Positions 8,646 through 15,916 of a stretch of 64,000 nucleotides of DNA are shown here, piece by piece; position 1 is the first letter of the stretch, and each line of letters opens with the position of its first letter. The stretch spans positions 50,393-114,392 of the forward strand of contig CAKUCW010000004.1 in the NCBI GenBank assembly GCA_934643825.1. Direction: 5' to 3'. The stretch is from an uncultured Clostridia bacterium (GTDB lineage Bacteria > Bacillota > Clostridia > Christensenellales > Aristaeellaceae). A model generated the notes under the pieces. That model was given only the letters and a program-made list of their open reading frames with translations, made no database searches and was not told the origin of the DNA. Made by a program: the position numbers and the translations under genes.

Positions 8646-9947
8646 ATGAAGAAGATCCTGTCTCTTGTACTGACTCTGGCAGCACTGGTAAGCCTGCTGG
8701 TGGTTCCGGCGGCGGTCAGCGCCGAGGAGACCATTCAACTCACCTTCCACTACCCCGTTGGTGTGGGCGGCGATCTGGCTCTGCTGATTGAAAACATGGC
8801 TGCGGAATTCACCAAGGAAAACCCCAATATTGTCATCAACCCGGTGTTCTGCGGTAACTCTACCGAGACCATGACCAAGACCGTGGCTGCCATTCAGGGC
8901 GGCAATGCGCCTGATTTTGCCATCCTGGGCAACAGCGAGCTGTATTCGCTGCTGAACCTGGAAGCGATCATCCCGCTGGATGATCTCATCGCTGCCGATG
9001 CCGATGGTGAGGAATACATCAACGATTTCTGGCCGGCGTTCCTGCAGAACTCCTACTATGAGGGCAGCATTTACTCCATCCCCTTCCAGCGCAGCACCAT
9101 CATCATGTACTACAACAAGGATGCTTTCCGCGCTGCCGGTCTGGATTCGGAGACGCCGCCCACCACTTGGGAAGAGCTTGCCGACTACGCGCAGAAGCTG
9201 ACCATCCGCGACAACGCGGGCAACGTGGTGCAGTGGGGCGTGCAGATTTCCACCAACGACCCCTTCACCTTCAGCCCCTTCGTTCTGCAGAACAGCGAAA
9301 ACGGCGAAAACCTGATGACCAGAGATGGCAAGACCGCGCTGTTCAACACGCAGGGCAACGTGGAAGCGCTGCAGTTCCTGGTTGATCTGTCTCAGAAGTA
9401 CCATGCGATGCCCGAAGGCGTGATCGTGTGGGCGGACTCCACCTCTAACTTCATGGCTGGCAACGCTGCCATGCTGTACATGTCCTCCGGCAGCCTGACC
9501 AACGTGCTGCAGAACACCGACTTTGAGGTTGGCACCTGCTTCCTGCCCGCCGGAAAGCGCTTTGGTTCCGCCACCGGCGGCGCAAACTTCTACATCTTTG
9601 ACGGCATCAGCGACGAGAAGCTGGCGGCGACCTGGAAGTTCATCCGCTGGATGACCGAGCCGGAGCGTGCTGCTCAGTGGAGCATCGATACCGGTTACGT
9701 TGCCACCCGTCAGAGCTGCTTCGAGCTGGAAAGCCTGAAGGAGTACATGGATACCGTGCCGCAGACCAAGACCGCGGGCGACCAGCTGATCTACGCCGGC
9801 AGTGAGCTGATGCTTTATGACAACACCCGTTGCTGGGATATCCTGAAAAACGCGATTGATGCTGCGATGACCCTCGCCAAGACGCCTGCTGAGGCGCTGG
9901 CGGATGCTCAGGCTCAGGTGGATGACGTGCTGTCTGAGTTCCAGTAA
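8646..9947 (+). CDS. Carbohydrate ABC transporter, extracellular solute-binding protein (family 1)
   Basis: A 433-residue secreted protein. Residues 1-26 are a Sec signal peptide ending AAVSA-EE, without a lipobox cysteine, so lipid anchoring is not predicted even though Gram-positive binding proteins are usually lipoproteins. The mature part reads as a family 1 (UgpB/MalE-like) binding protein, with FTKENPNIVINPVF, GNAPDFAILGNSELYSLL and the C-terminal FIRWMTEPERAAQWS segment. AAGGAGGAAG precedes the ATG. It is followed by a hairpin and then two permease genes, as is typical where the binding protein is made in excess. The ligand is unknown; UgpB-like features suggest a glycerol-phosphate or oligosaccharide-type solute. 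Confidence 0.93.
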   Translation: MKKILSLVLTLAALVSLLVVPAAVSAEETIQLTFHYPVGVGGDLALLIENMAAEFTKENPNIVINPVFCGNSTETMTKTVAAIQGGNAPDFAILGNSELYSLLNLEAIIPLDDLIAADADGEEYINDFWPAFLQNSYYEGSIYSIPFQRSTIIMYYNKDAFRAAGLDSETPPTTWEELADYAQKLTIRDNAGNVVQWGVQISTNDPFTFSPFVLQNSENGENLMTRDGKTALFNTQGNVEALQFLVDLSQKYHAMPEGVIVWADSTSNFMAGNAAMLYMSSGSLTNVLQNTDFEVGTCFLPAGKRFGSATGGANFYIFDGISDEKLAATWKFIRWMTEPERAAQWSIDTGYVATRQSCFELESLKEYMDTVPQTKTAGDQLIYAGSELMLYDNTRCWDILKNAIDAAMTLAKTPAEALADAQAQVDDVLSEFQ

Positions 9948-9976
9948 GAATTAACCCCGGAAAGATCAGTTTACCC

Positions 9977-10013
9977 ATGGGGTCAGAGGGACATCGGACT
10001 CTCTGACCCCCAT
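9977..10013 (+). terminator. Intra-operon hairpin between binding protein and permeases
   Basis: Arms atggggtcagag (9977-9988) and ctctgacccccat (10001-10013) pair with one bulge, followed by ttttgtat. This looks like a partial terminator or 3' stabilising hairpin that would raise binding-protein mRNA over permease mRNA. Confidence 0.65.
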
Positions 10014-10068
10014 TTTGTATCAAATCGGCGGTTATTTTGAAAACCGTTATGAATAAGGAGGAAAAAAC

Positions 10069-10971
10069 ATGCAGTCTTCTGCCTCCAAACGCGGTCAGCT
10101 CCGGCGCGATGCCTTGGGCTGGACCTTCATGCTGCCATCGCTGCTCTTCCTCGGCTGCTTTACGATGCTGCCGATCGGTAAGTCTGTCATTAACAGCTTT
10201 CAGAAAATCAACCTGGGCAAAAAGACTTTTAAGTGGGTTGGGCTGACCAACTATCAGAAGGTTTTCAATGATCCGGTCTTTCATAAGGTTCTGCAAAACA
10301 CGTTTCTCTTTTCTTTGGTCGTGATTCCGCTGAGCATGCTGCTGGGCTTTACTGTGGCTTCTCTGGTCAAGCGCAATTTTAAAGGCGTCGGCTTTGCTCG
10401 TGCATTGATCTATTACCCGAACATCGCGCCGACCATCGGCTTTGCGACCGTGTGGACCTTCCTGCTGACCCCGGACGTGGGCTTCATCAGTCAGGTGAGC
10501 AAATGGATGGGCATTCCCGCGATCGATTATCTGAACAACCCCAACTACGCCATCTACACCATCATGCTGGTGTATCTCTGGCGCGAGGTCGGCTTTGTCA
10601 TGATCTTCTATACGTCGGGATTGCAGAACATTTCCCCGGAGTATTACGAAGCCGCCACGCTGGACGGCGCTTCCGCATGGATGGTTCTGCGCAAGATCAC
10701 CTTGCCGCTGGTCAAGCCGACTACGGTGTTTGTGCTGACCTGCACCATGGCGAACTCCTTTAAGATGGTTGACCTGATTGTCACCATGACCACCAAGGGC
10801 GGACCTAACAACGCGACCAACGTGCTGATGTACCACATCTATCAGACGGCTTTCTCCTACTGGGATATCGGAAAAGCGTCGGTCATGACGGTCATCATGC
10901 TGCTGTTCATGCTGCTGGTTTCCGGCGTGCAGTTTGTTACCATGGATCGACACACGCACTACGACAACTAA
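10069..10971 (+). CDS. Carbohydrate ABC transporter permease (UgpA/MalF type)
   Basis: A 300-residue inner-membrane permease with six predicted membrane helices, the first at about 22-42 (WTFMLPSLLFLGCFTMLPIG). The cytoplasmic EAA loop that contacts the ATPase is EYYEAATLDGASAWMVLRKI, at about residues 196-215. The ATG at 10069 has AAGGAGG upstream. It sits 18 bp before the second permease gene and should form a heterodimer with it. No ATPase gene is nearby, so the pair probably uses a shared MsmK-type ATPase encoded elsewhere (inference from this transporter class). Confidence 0.95.
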   Translation: MQSSASKRGQLRRDALGWTFMLPSLLFLGCFTMLPIGKSVINSFQKINLGKKTFKWVGLTNYQKVFNDPVFHKVLQNTFLFSLVVIPLSMLLGFTVASLVKRNFKGVGFARALIYYPNIAPTIGFATVWTFLLTPDVGFISQVSKWMGIPAIDYLNNPNYAIYTIMLVYLWREVGFVMIFYTSGLQNISPEYYEAATLDGASAWMVLRKITLPLVKPTTVFVLTCTMANSFKMVDLIVTMTTKGGPNNATNVLMYHIYQTAFSYWDIGKASVMTVIMLLFMLLVSGVQFVTMDRHTHYDN

Positions 10972-10989
10972 AGAGGGAGGTGTTCCTAC

Positions 10990-11802
10990 ATGGGAAAGAA
11001 GAAAATTCATTTCGGCCCGATTCTGCTGTTGCTGGTCAGTCTCCTGTGGGCGATGCCTTTGCTGTGGGCTTTGACCACGGCGTTGAAACCTGCCAAGGAG
11101 TCCATGATCGTCGGCTTTTCCAAGAATATTACGCTGGAAAACTTCAAAGTCGTGTTTTCGTCTGCACCGTTCCTGCAGTATGGTCTGAACACGGTTGTGA
11201 TCGTGACGGGCATTCTGCTCGTGCAGCTGGTCACCGTTACGCTGGGAGCGTATGCGCTGGCATGCGTGGATTTCCGCGGAAAATGGCTGGCGGTAGGCTT
11301 GATCATGGTGCAGATCGTCATCCCTACGGACGTCCTGATCCTGCCTAACTACACAACGCTTCGCCATATGAACCTGCTGGATACGCGGCTGGGCATCATG
11401 CTGCCGTTCTTCGCTTCGTCTATGGGACTTCTCCTGCTGCGCGGCGCTTATAAGGGAATCCCCGTGGCGATTGCGGACGCCGCTAAAATCGACGGCGCCA
11501 ACGTGTTCCAGACGCTGTGGAACGTGTATATCCCGTCCACCCGCGCTACCTATGTTGCCTTTGCCATCTGCTCCATCAGCACCCACTGGAACAGCTTCCT
11601 CTGGCCGATGATCGTCATCAACTCGGTGGATAAGCGCCCGCTCACAGTCGGATTGTCCCTGTTTGCGAAGGCGAGCGAATCCGGACCGATGTGGGCAAAG
11701 ATCTGTGCGGCTACGCTGGTGGTTATGGCGCCGCTGTACATCCTGTTCTGCTGCTTCCAAAATGTGTTTGTTGCAAGCCTTGTGCGTTCCGGTATGAAAT
11801 AA
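10990..11802 (+). CDS. Carbohydrate ABC transporter permease (UgpE/MalG type)
   Basis: A 270-residue membrane permease with about six helices, the first at about 9-28 (ILLLLVSLLWAMPLLWALTT). The EAA-like loop is PVAIADAAKIDGANVFQTLW, at about residues 158-177. GAGGGAGGTG precedes the ATG. It is the last gene of the operon of isomerase-like protein, binding protein and two permeases. Its stop codon is followed within 11 nt by a structured element and then an intrinsic terminator. Confidence 0.95.
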   Translation: MGKKKIHFGPILLLLVSLLWAMPLLWALTTALKPAKESMIVGFSKNITLENFKVVFSSAPFLQYGLNTVVIVTGILLVQLVTVTLGAYALACVDFRGKWLAVGLIMVQIVIPTDVLILPNYTTLRHMNLLDTRLGIMLPFFASSMGLLLLRGAYKGIPVAIADAAKIDGANVFQTLWNVYIPSTRATYVAFAICSISTHWNSFLWPMIVINSVDKRPLTVGLSLFAKASESGPMWAKICAATLVVMAPLYILFCCFQNVFVASLVRSGMK

Positions 11803-11812
11803 GCCGACACAG

Positions 11813-11908
11813 GGATATAGCTCAAGTCTGGGATGCTGCGCATCCGGGAAAACTGAATGGCAAGAATCCGTTGAGCGGCATCGCTCAATAGGGTAGAACC
11901 GTATATCC
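11813..11908 (+). ncRNA. Predicted three-way-junction RNA element in the 3' UTR of the transporter operon
   Basis: A closing stem ggatata/tatatcc (11813-11819 with 11902-11908) encloses two perfect hairpins: ggatgc-tgc-gcatcc (11831-11845) and ttgagcg-gcat-cgctcaa (11871-11888). A 12-bp-stem terminator starts 3 nt later. I do not recognise it as a known riboswitch or sRNA class. It could be a 3'-derived small RNA or an mRNA-stability element. Confidence 0.45.
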
Positions 11909-11910
11909 AT

Positions 11911-11960
11911 AAAATTCCTCAGCCAAGGAAGCCGAAGGCGACCGAGCTGAGGAATTTTTT
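11911..11960 (+). terminator. Intrinsic terminator of the sugar ABC transporter operon
   Basis: A perfect 12-bp stem (aaaattcctcag 11911-11922 with ctgaggaatttt 11947-11958), a 24-nt loop, and a run of six T. Confidence 0.85.
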
Positions 11961-12025
11961 CGTTTAGGGATTTGTTGCGAAGCGATTGGTGCTTTTGGTG
12001 GGGGTGTTCAGAAGCTGAGGTCACT

Positions 12026-12129
12026 TAGACAAAAAGCTATTCTCCCCCGAGGGGGAGAATAGCCCTTTCCGCAAATGAAAGAATAGATGAATTTCCTGAT
12101 TTTGCTATAAGTCACCGTTGGTGATCTTT
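12026..12129 (+). repeat. Dispersed three-hairpin element, copy 2 of 4, followed by a small terminator
   Basis: Residues 12026-12108 match copies 1, 3 and 4: core hairpin gctattctccccc/gggggagaatagc, then CTTTC/GAAAG and GAATAG with a partner CTAT. The right end runs into a small hairpin gtcacc-gtt-ggtgat with a T-run (12111-12129). Unlike the other three copies, the left flank carries only a half-match (ggtcac). Confidence 0.75.
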
Positions 12130-12140
12130 TTGAACGTATA

Positions 12141-12227
12141 GGAAATTGCGCAAAATCGCCCGCGTAAGCAAGACTTTGATGCGTGGCAGACTTCGGCGGA
12201 GGTGAAGGCGGGCTCAGCCCGCTTTTT
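12141..12227 (+). repeat. Single copy of the 98-bp repeat family, ending as a terminator
   Basis: The order gcccgcgtaagcaagactttg, then acttcggcggaggtgaaggc, then GCGGG-ctcag-CCCGC and TTTTT (12208-12227) matches the unit of the tandem array at 31570-32195. The last hairpin plus T-run reads as an intrinsic terminator on the plus strand. Confidence 0.7.
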
Positions 12228-12280
12228 GACAGACGGACACGGTGTTTGCCGTGTCAATGGGGTTATGGTTTTCGGGAAAA

Positions 12281-14140
12281 TCACGCTTCGGAATTGGTTC
12301 GAATCAGCATCACGGGAATTTCCGGATCGGTGAAATCCAGCGTGAAGGAAGCTCCCTTGTCATTCGTTGTGACGGGAATTTCCATTTCACTGCCATCCGG
12401 CGCGATCACCGTAAGGATTTTGCCATCCGACAGTTCTGCCGATTCGGCGGGCAGCGTAATCTTCACCTGACCCGTGGGCGCAGTCAATTCTCCTCCATAT
12501 TCGAATGCGATGCTCAGATATGCGCCGTTCATCCGCACGATCGCTTCACCAGCGGGAAGCTTACCGGTTACGGCTGCCGTCTGCACTTTTTTGATCCGCT
12601 CCAGACGTTCGCCGTTTTCCACTGCGCCGCATACCGGACAGAAGATCAGGCTTTCATTTTCTTTCGTCTGGAATTCGAGGTTCCGGCAATTGGTCTTGTC
12701 CGTGTGCTTGCAGCCGTCGCGCCGACAATCAGCGCTGTGCATGTTATCTCCGCTTGGCGACCATTCGCCATACCGGTGCAGCAGCTTCTGCTCCGGATGA
12801 TCAGTGTAGGTATCCTTGCAGCGGGAACAGATAGCGAGGGTGTAACCGTTCTTTACACAGGTGGGCTCTACGATGGTCATTTGATAATCGTGTCCCAGCG
12901 CGGGAAGCTCTGAGTAGGTGGTGTAGCTGCAGCGGGAGCAGGTGTCGTATTCGTTCCAGCCGATATCAAGGCAGGTCGGGGCTTTGGCGGCGTGTGGCAC
13001 CAGGTCGTGGTTCAGTGCGGGAAGCTCTGAGTAGGTGGTGTAATTACAGCCATAGCGCTTGCAGGTTTCGTAGGCATCCCAGCCGATCTCGGTGCAGGTC
13101 GGAGCCTTTGCGTCATGCTTCACGATTTCATGCTCCAGCGCAGGGATTTCCTTGTAGGTGGTGTAATTACAGCCATAGCGCTTGCAGGTTTCGTAGGCAT
13201 CCCAGCCGATCTCGGTGCAGGTCGGAGCCTTTGCGTCATGCTTCACGATTTCATGCTCCAGCGCAGGGATTTCCTTGTAGGTGGTGTAATTACAGCCATC
13301 GCGCTTGCAGGTTTCGTAGGCATCCCAGCCGATCTCGGTGCAGGTCGGAGCCTTTGCGTCATGCTTCACGATTTCGTGCTCCAGGGCAGGAATTTCCTTG
13401 TACGTCGTGTAGCCGCAGCCCGCACGTTTACAAGTATCATAGGCCGTCCAGCCTTTTTCAAGGCAGGTCGCCGCTTTGGCTTTGTGATGCTCGACGTCGT
13501 GGGCGTTCGGGTCGGTATTGCCGTAAGGACTATTGCAGACATCACAATAGGCCGGTGACACGCAGGTCGCCGTACCGCCGGAGCAGTCCTGCGTTTCGGC
13601 GTGGCTGGAATCGTTCTTGCAGGTGCGGGTGTGCGTTCCGTTGCCATTCGATATCCATGCGCCCCAGTTGTGGGCGTTCCGGTCGAGTGCACCGTATTGG
13701 CTATTGCAAACCTCGCATATGGCCTTAGACACGCAGGTTGCCGTACCGCCGGAGCAGTCTTTCGTCTCAGTCTCATCGCACCCTTCACGCTGGCAGGTGC
13801 GGGTGTGCGTTCCGTCGCCATTCGATGTCCATGCGCCCCAGCTGTGTCCGGCAGCTTTGCCGAAATAGCTCTGGCAAATATTGCAGTAGGCCCGTTCAGT
13901 GCAGGTCGCTGCAATGGATGCCTCATGGGGGGTTTGCCACCATTCTGTAACATTATTACAAACATTACACAAAATTTTTTCACAATGATATCTATTATCC
14001 CAATATACATAGCCAAGGAATGTAGCCTCTTGCCAACAGCCACATGTACTACAGTTTAATTTAATCGCCAGTGCAGTATTTCCGACAGTGATGGACAGCA
14101 GTATTGCAATGATCAAGGCTGTGATCAGTTTGGTTTTCAT
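12281..14140 (-). CDS. Secreted cysteine-rich tandem-repeat protein
   Basis: A 619-residue exported protein with a clear signal peptide (1-25, ending NTALA). The N-terminal third has CxxC pairs and two copies of a module with GTHTRTC and CSGGTATCVS. The middle has about five copies of a 41-residue module with CTEIGWDAYETCKR and CNYTTYKEIPALEHEIVKH. The C-terminus (about 500-619) has two more CxxC pairs and a cysteine-free beta-rich end. The regular CxxC spacing suggests metal-binding or disulfide-stapled surface repeats. I do not recognise a named enzyme domain, and a structural or adhesive surface role is inference. AAGGAG lies 9 nt before the ATG. Three central repeats are almost identical at DNA level, so copy number is probably unstable. 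Confidence 0.8.
   Translation of the reverse strand: MKTKLITALIIAILLSITVGNTALAIKLNCSTCGCWQEATFLGYVYWDNRYHCEKILCNVCNNVTEWWQTPHEASIAATCTERAYCNICQSYFGKAAGHSWGAWTSNGDGTHTRTCQREGCDETETKDCSGGTATCVSKAICEVCNSQYGALDRNAHNWGAWISNGNGTHTRTCKNDSSHAETQDCSGGTATCVSPAYCDVCNSPYGNTDPNAHDVEHHKAKAATCLEKGWTAYDTCKRAGCGYTTYKEIPALEHEIVKHDAKAPTCTEIGWDAYETCKRDGCNYTTYKEIPALEHEIVKHDAKAPTCTEIGWDAYETCKRYGCNYTTYKEIPALEHEIVKHDAKAPTCTEIGWDAYETCKRYGCNYTTYSELPALNHDLVPHAAKAPTCLDIGWNEYDTCSRCSYTTYSELPALGHDYQMTIVEPTCVKNGYTLAICSRCKDTYTDHPEQKLLHRYGEWSPSGDNMHSADCRRDGCKHTDKTNCRNLEFQTKENESLIFCPVCGAVENGERLERIKKVQTAAVTGKLPAGEAIVRMNGAYLSIAFEYGGELTAPTGQVKITLPAESAELSDGKILTVIAPDGSEMEIPVTTNDKGASFTLDFTDPEIPVMLIRTNSEA
13031..13400 (-). repeat. 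123-bp tandem repeats inside the Cys-rich protein gene
   Basis: Units recur with exact 123-bp spacing: the marker taattacagccat starts at 13041, 13164 and 13287. The copies are nearly identical, each encoding 41 residues in frame; more diverged copies flank them. Confidence 0.9.
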
Positions 14141-14170
14141 TTTCTTATCTCCTTCCCGAAAATCGGAATT

Positions 14171-14860
14171 TCAGTTCTCCTTCAGTTCAAACTGCACGGA
14201 CAGCGATGCAAGCAGCGCGTCCATGACCTTCCTTGCCTCGGCGAGCATGTCGATCTCCGCTACGTAGGCGATGATCTGTTCGCGCTCCTGACGGGGCACC
14301 TGAAACGCGCTCAGGCTCATGCTCAGAAACCGCCGGATTTTGCGCTCCAGTGTGAAGTACGGGTCGCATCGCCTCGCCATATAGCCGCGCATCATGCCCG
14401 CTGTGCCCAGCTCCATTTCGTAAAAGTCACATTCGGCGCATCCGGGCAGGTATGCACTGAATGCCGTTTGCAGCTCGGCGGTCGTGCTGCGATGGATGAT
14501 TTCCATTGTGGCAGGGAATGTGTATGCCTCTACATAAATATCCCGAAGGTTTTCACTCAGCTCGGTCAGCGCCAGCTGCAACGCCGTCTCTACCGCGTAG
14601 ATATACACCGGAGAGGGCGCGTTCGCCACCAACGCCCTCACCGCGCCGAACTGCCTGCCGAACATCATGCCGATCAGCTCGGTCAGCACGCCGTCTTTTG
14701 TATGGAAAATGTTCTGAAAGGACCCGGCGGATACGTCTGCCTCCTTCAGAATCTCCGCCACCTTCGTGTTTGTATAGCCCTTCTCCAGAAAGAGATGGAC
14801 GCAGGCGGCGAGGATCCGCCGCTTTGCTTCACCGCTGTCATACCTTCTTGCCATTCGCAT
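14171..14860 (-). CDS. TetR/AcrR-family transcriptional regulator
   Basis: A 229-residue regulator. Its N-terminal TetR helix-turn-helix (about 10-57) has RRILAACVHLFLEKGY and KVAEILKEADVSAGSFQNIF; the C-terminal ligand and dimer domain is variable, so the ligand is unknown. ATG at 14860 and ATG at 14854 are both possible starts, with AAGGA just upstream. It is transcribed alone, next to the Cys-rich protein gene on the same strand, with 30 bp between them. Its promoter is a perfect consensus with an inverted repeat over the -10, which suggests autorepression. Confidence 0.92.
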   Translation of the reverse strand: MRMARRYDSGEAKRRILAACVHLFLEKGYTNTKVAEILKEADVSAGSFQNIFHTKDGVLTELIGMMFGRQFGAVRALVANAPSPVYIYAVETALQLALTELSENLRDIYVEAYTFPATMEIIHRSTTAELQTAFSAYLPGCAECDFYEMELGTAGMMRGYMARRCDPYFTLERKIRRFLSMSLSAFQVPRQEREQIIAYVAEIDMLAEARKVMDALLASLSVQFELKEN

Positions 14861-14871
14861 TCATTCCTTGT

Positions 14872-14918
14872 TAATTGGTTTGTAACCCAATTATATATTG
14901 GTGCTTAGTATTTGTCAA
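14872..14918 (-). promoter_or_regulatory. Consensus promoter and probable operator of the TetR gene
   Basis: On the minus strand, TTGACA (14913-14918) and TATAAT (14890-14895) are exactly 17 bp apart. An inverted repeat AATTGG-N8-CCAATT (14873-14892) overlaps the -10 and the start site, placed to allow repression by the encoded TetR protein. Confidence 0.75.
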
Positions 14919-14991
14919 GCGGAATGCCGAGCGCAGCATAATCGAAGAGCAGAAATGGATTTGGCAAAATGACGAGGAATAATTGAACTTT

Positions 14992-15076
14992 CATCGGTGT
15001 GAACGATGAAGAAGCGGGGAAAAAGAAAAAGCCCGGCAAGCAGCTTGCCGAGCTTAGACATGGTGGTCGCAACAGG
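14992..15076 (-). repeat. Direct repeat A: tRNA-Val 3'-end fragment plus its terminator (possible attachment site)
   Basis: This 85-bp segment closely matches 21111-21196. It carries the last 16 nt of tRNA-Val including CCA (15061-15076), then on the minus strand the terminator hairpin ggcaag-ctg-cttgcc with a T-rich tail, then catcggtgtgaacgatg. Beyond 15076 the match to the tRNA soon ends. The layout is what integration at a tRNA 3' end leaves behind. Confidence 0.6.
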
Positions 15077-15129
15077 TTCGAACCGTTTAACGCCGTCTGA
15101 ATTCACAGTACGGAAACGATGCGGATGTT

Positions 15130-15372
15130 CTATTTTTTCTCCTTGTCGTTTCCTCTCTTCTTTTTCATTGAGCCGATGGCAAGCCCCAAGGACATGCCGA
15201 TGCTCATGCCGAACAGCATGAAGATTGTCGGCGGCATGTTGTCCGACTGAAGGGCAAAACCGAGCGCAAGCCCTAAGCACATGCCGACACTCATGCCCGT
15301 CGCCATATGAATCATAATCGGATCGTTCTTTTTGTCGTCGTTTTTGCTATTGCGGTCGTTTTTGCTGCTCAT
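15130..15372 (-). CDS. Small glycine-zipper membrane protein
   Basis: An 80-residue protein with a charged N-terminus (SKNDRNSKNDDKKND), two predicted membrane helices built on repeated small-residue patterns (ATGMSVGMCLGLALGFAL and FGMSIGMSLGLAIGS) and a Lys-rich tail. The repeated GMSxGMxLGLAxG pattern suggests helix packing by glycine zippers and an internal duplication. GAGGTG lies 8 nt before the ATG at 15372; reading the frame further upstream would run through a repeated terminator. Function unknown; small proteins of this look are common in Firmicutes. Confidence 0.75.
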   Translation of the reverse strand: MSSKNDRNSKNDDKKNDPIMIHMATGMSVGMCLGLALGFALQSDNMPPTIFMLFGMSIGMSLGLAIGSMKKKRGNDKEKK

Positions 15373-15420
15373 AGGGAACACCTCGTTTCTAAGAGTGGGA
15401 ATATTATAGCATGGGTAAGG

Positions 15421-15463
15421 AAAAAGAAAAAGCCCGGCAAGCAGCTTGCCGAGCGCAGACATG
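15421..15463 (-). terminator. Third copy of the tRNA-linked terminator module
   Basis: On the minus strand, atgtctgcgctcggcaag, then cttgccgggctttttc repeats the terminator found behind tRNA-Val (21143-21182) and in direct repeat A. It is a good intrinsic terminator; no intact minus-strand gene precedes it. Confidence 0.65.
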
Positions 15464-15472
15464 GCTTGAAAC

Positions 15473-15916
15473 AATTGGATTGATACAATGTGACCATGGT
15501 CACACTTTTTCGGCGATTGTGACCAACGTCCTCCTTGGTCACACCGGTTTGGCTTTGGTCACACCAGATTGGTTTGGTCACATTGTTGCTTTTCTGAAAA
15601 GCCCTTGTGCCGTCATTGCAGCAGGCAATCATCATGCGGTCATCGTTTGTCCAGCCCTTCATGATGGAACCGCCCTGGAGAGCTGTGTACACATACCGGC
15701 TGATAGCATCCCATGCTTCACCGCAAAACTAACCGTTCATCATATGATAGAAGTCATCCTGCTGTGGCGTTCGTTTGAGTAGAAATGTATCCCCTACATT
15801 GAAGAAAGGGCAAGGACCAGCTTTGGGATTAGCCAGGCATTGCTCCTGTTAGTCAGTGAAGCATTTCTTATCAATAACTGTGATTTTGCACGCATGCCGC
15901 ATGAAACCCATCCTCA
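15473..15916. other. Region with phased TGGTCAC motifs and an unrecognised gene remnant
   Basis: No intact gene. 15489-15504 is a perfect palindrome TGTGACCATGGTCACA. It is followed by TTGTGACCAA (15517-15526) and three TTGGTCACA motifs at 15535, 15555 and 15574, spaced 20 and 19 bp. On the minus strand, 15590-15730 gives a readable protein fragment (AWDAISRYVYTALQGGSIMK) cut off by a stop codon at its start, which looks like the tail of a decayed gene of unknown function. Confidence 0.45.

Noticed and set aside
9640..12024. A 794-codon open frame on the minus strand
   Set aside because: It lies antisense to the intact binding-protein and permease genes, has no ribosome site, and its composition (His, Gln and Arg rich) is the usual shadow of GC-rich coding sequence.
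13366..14043. A second frame inside the Cys-rich repeat gene
   Set aside because: Repeated DNA keeps other frames open; the 619-residue frame has the signal peptide, ribosome site and conserved Cys spacing.
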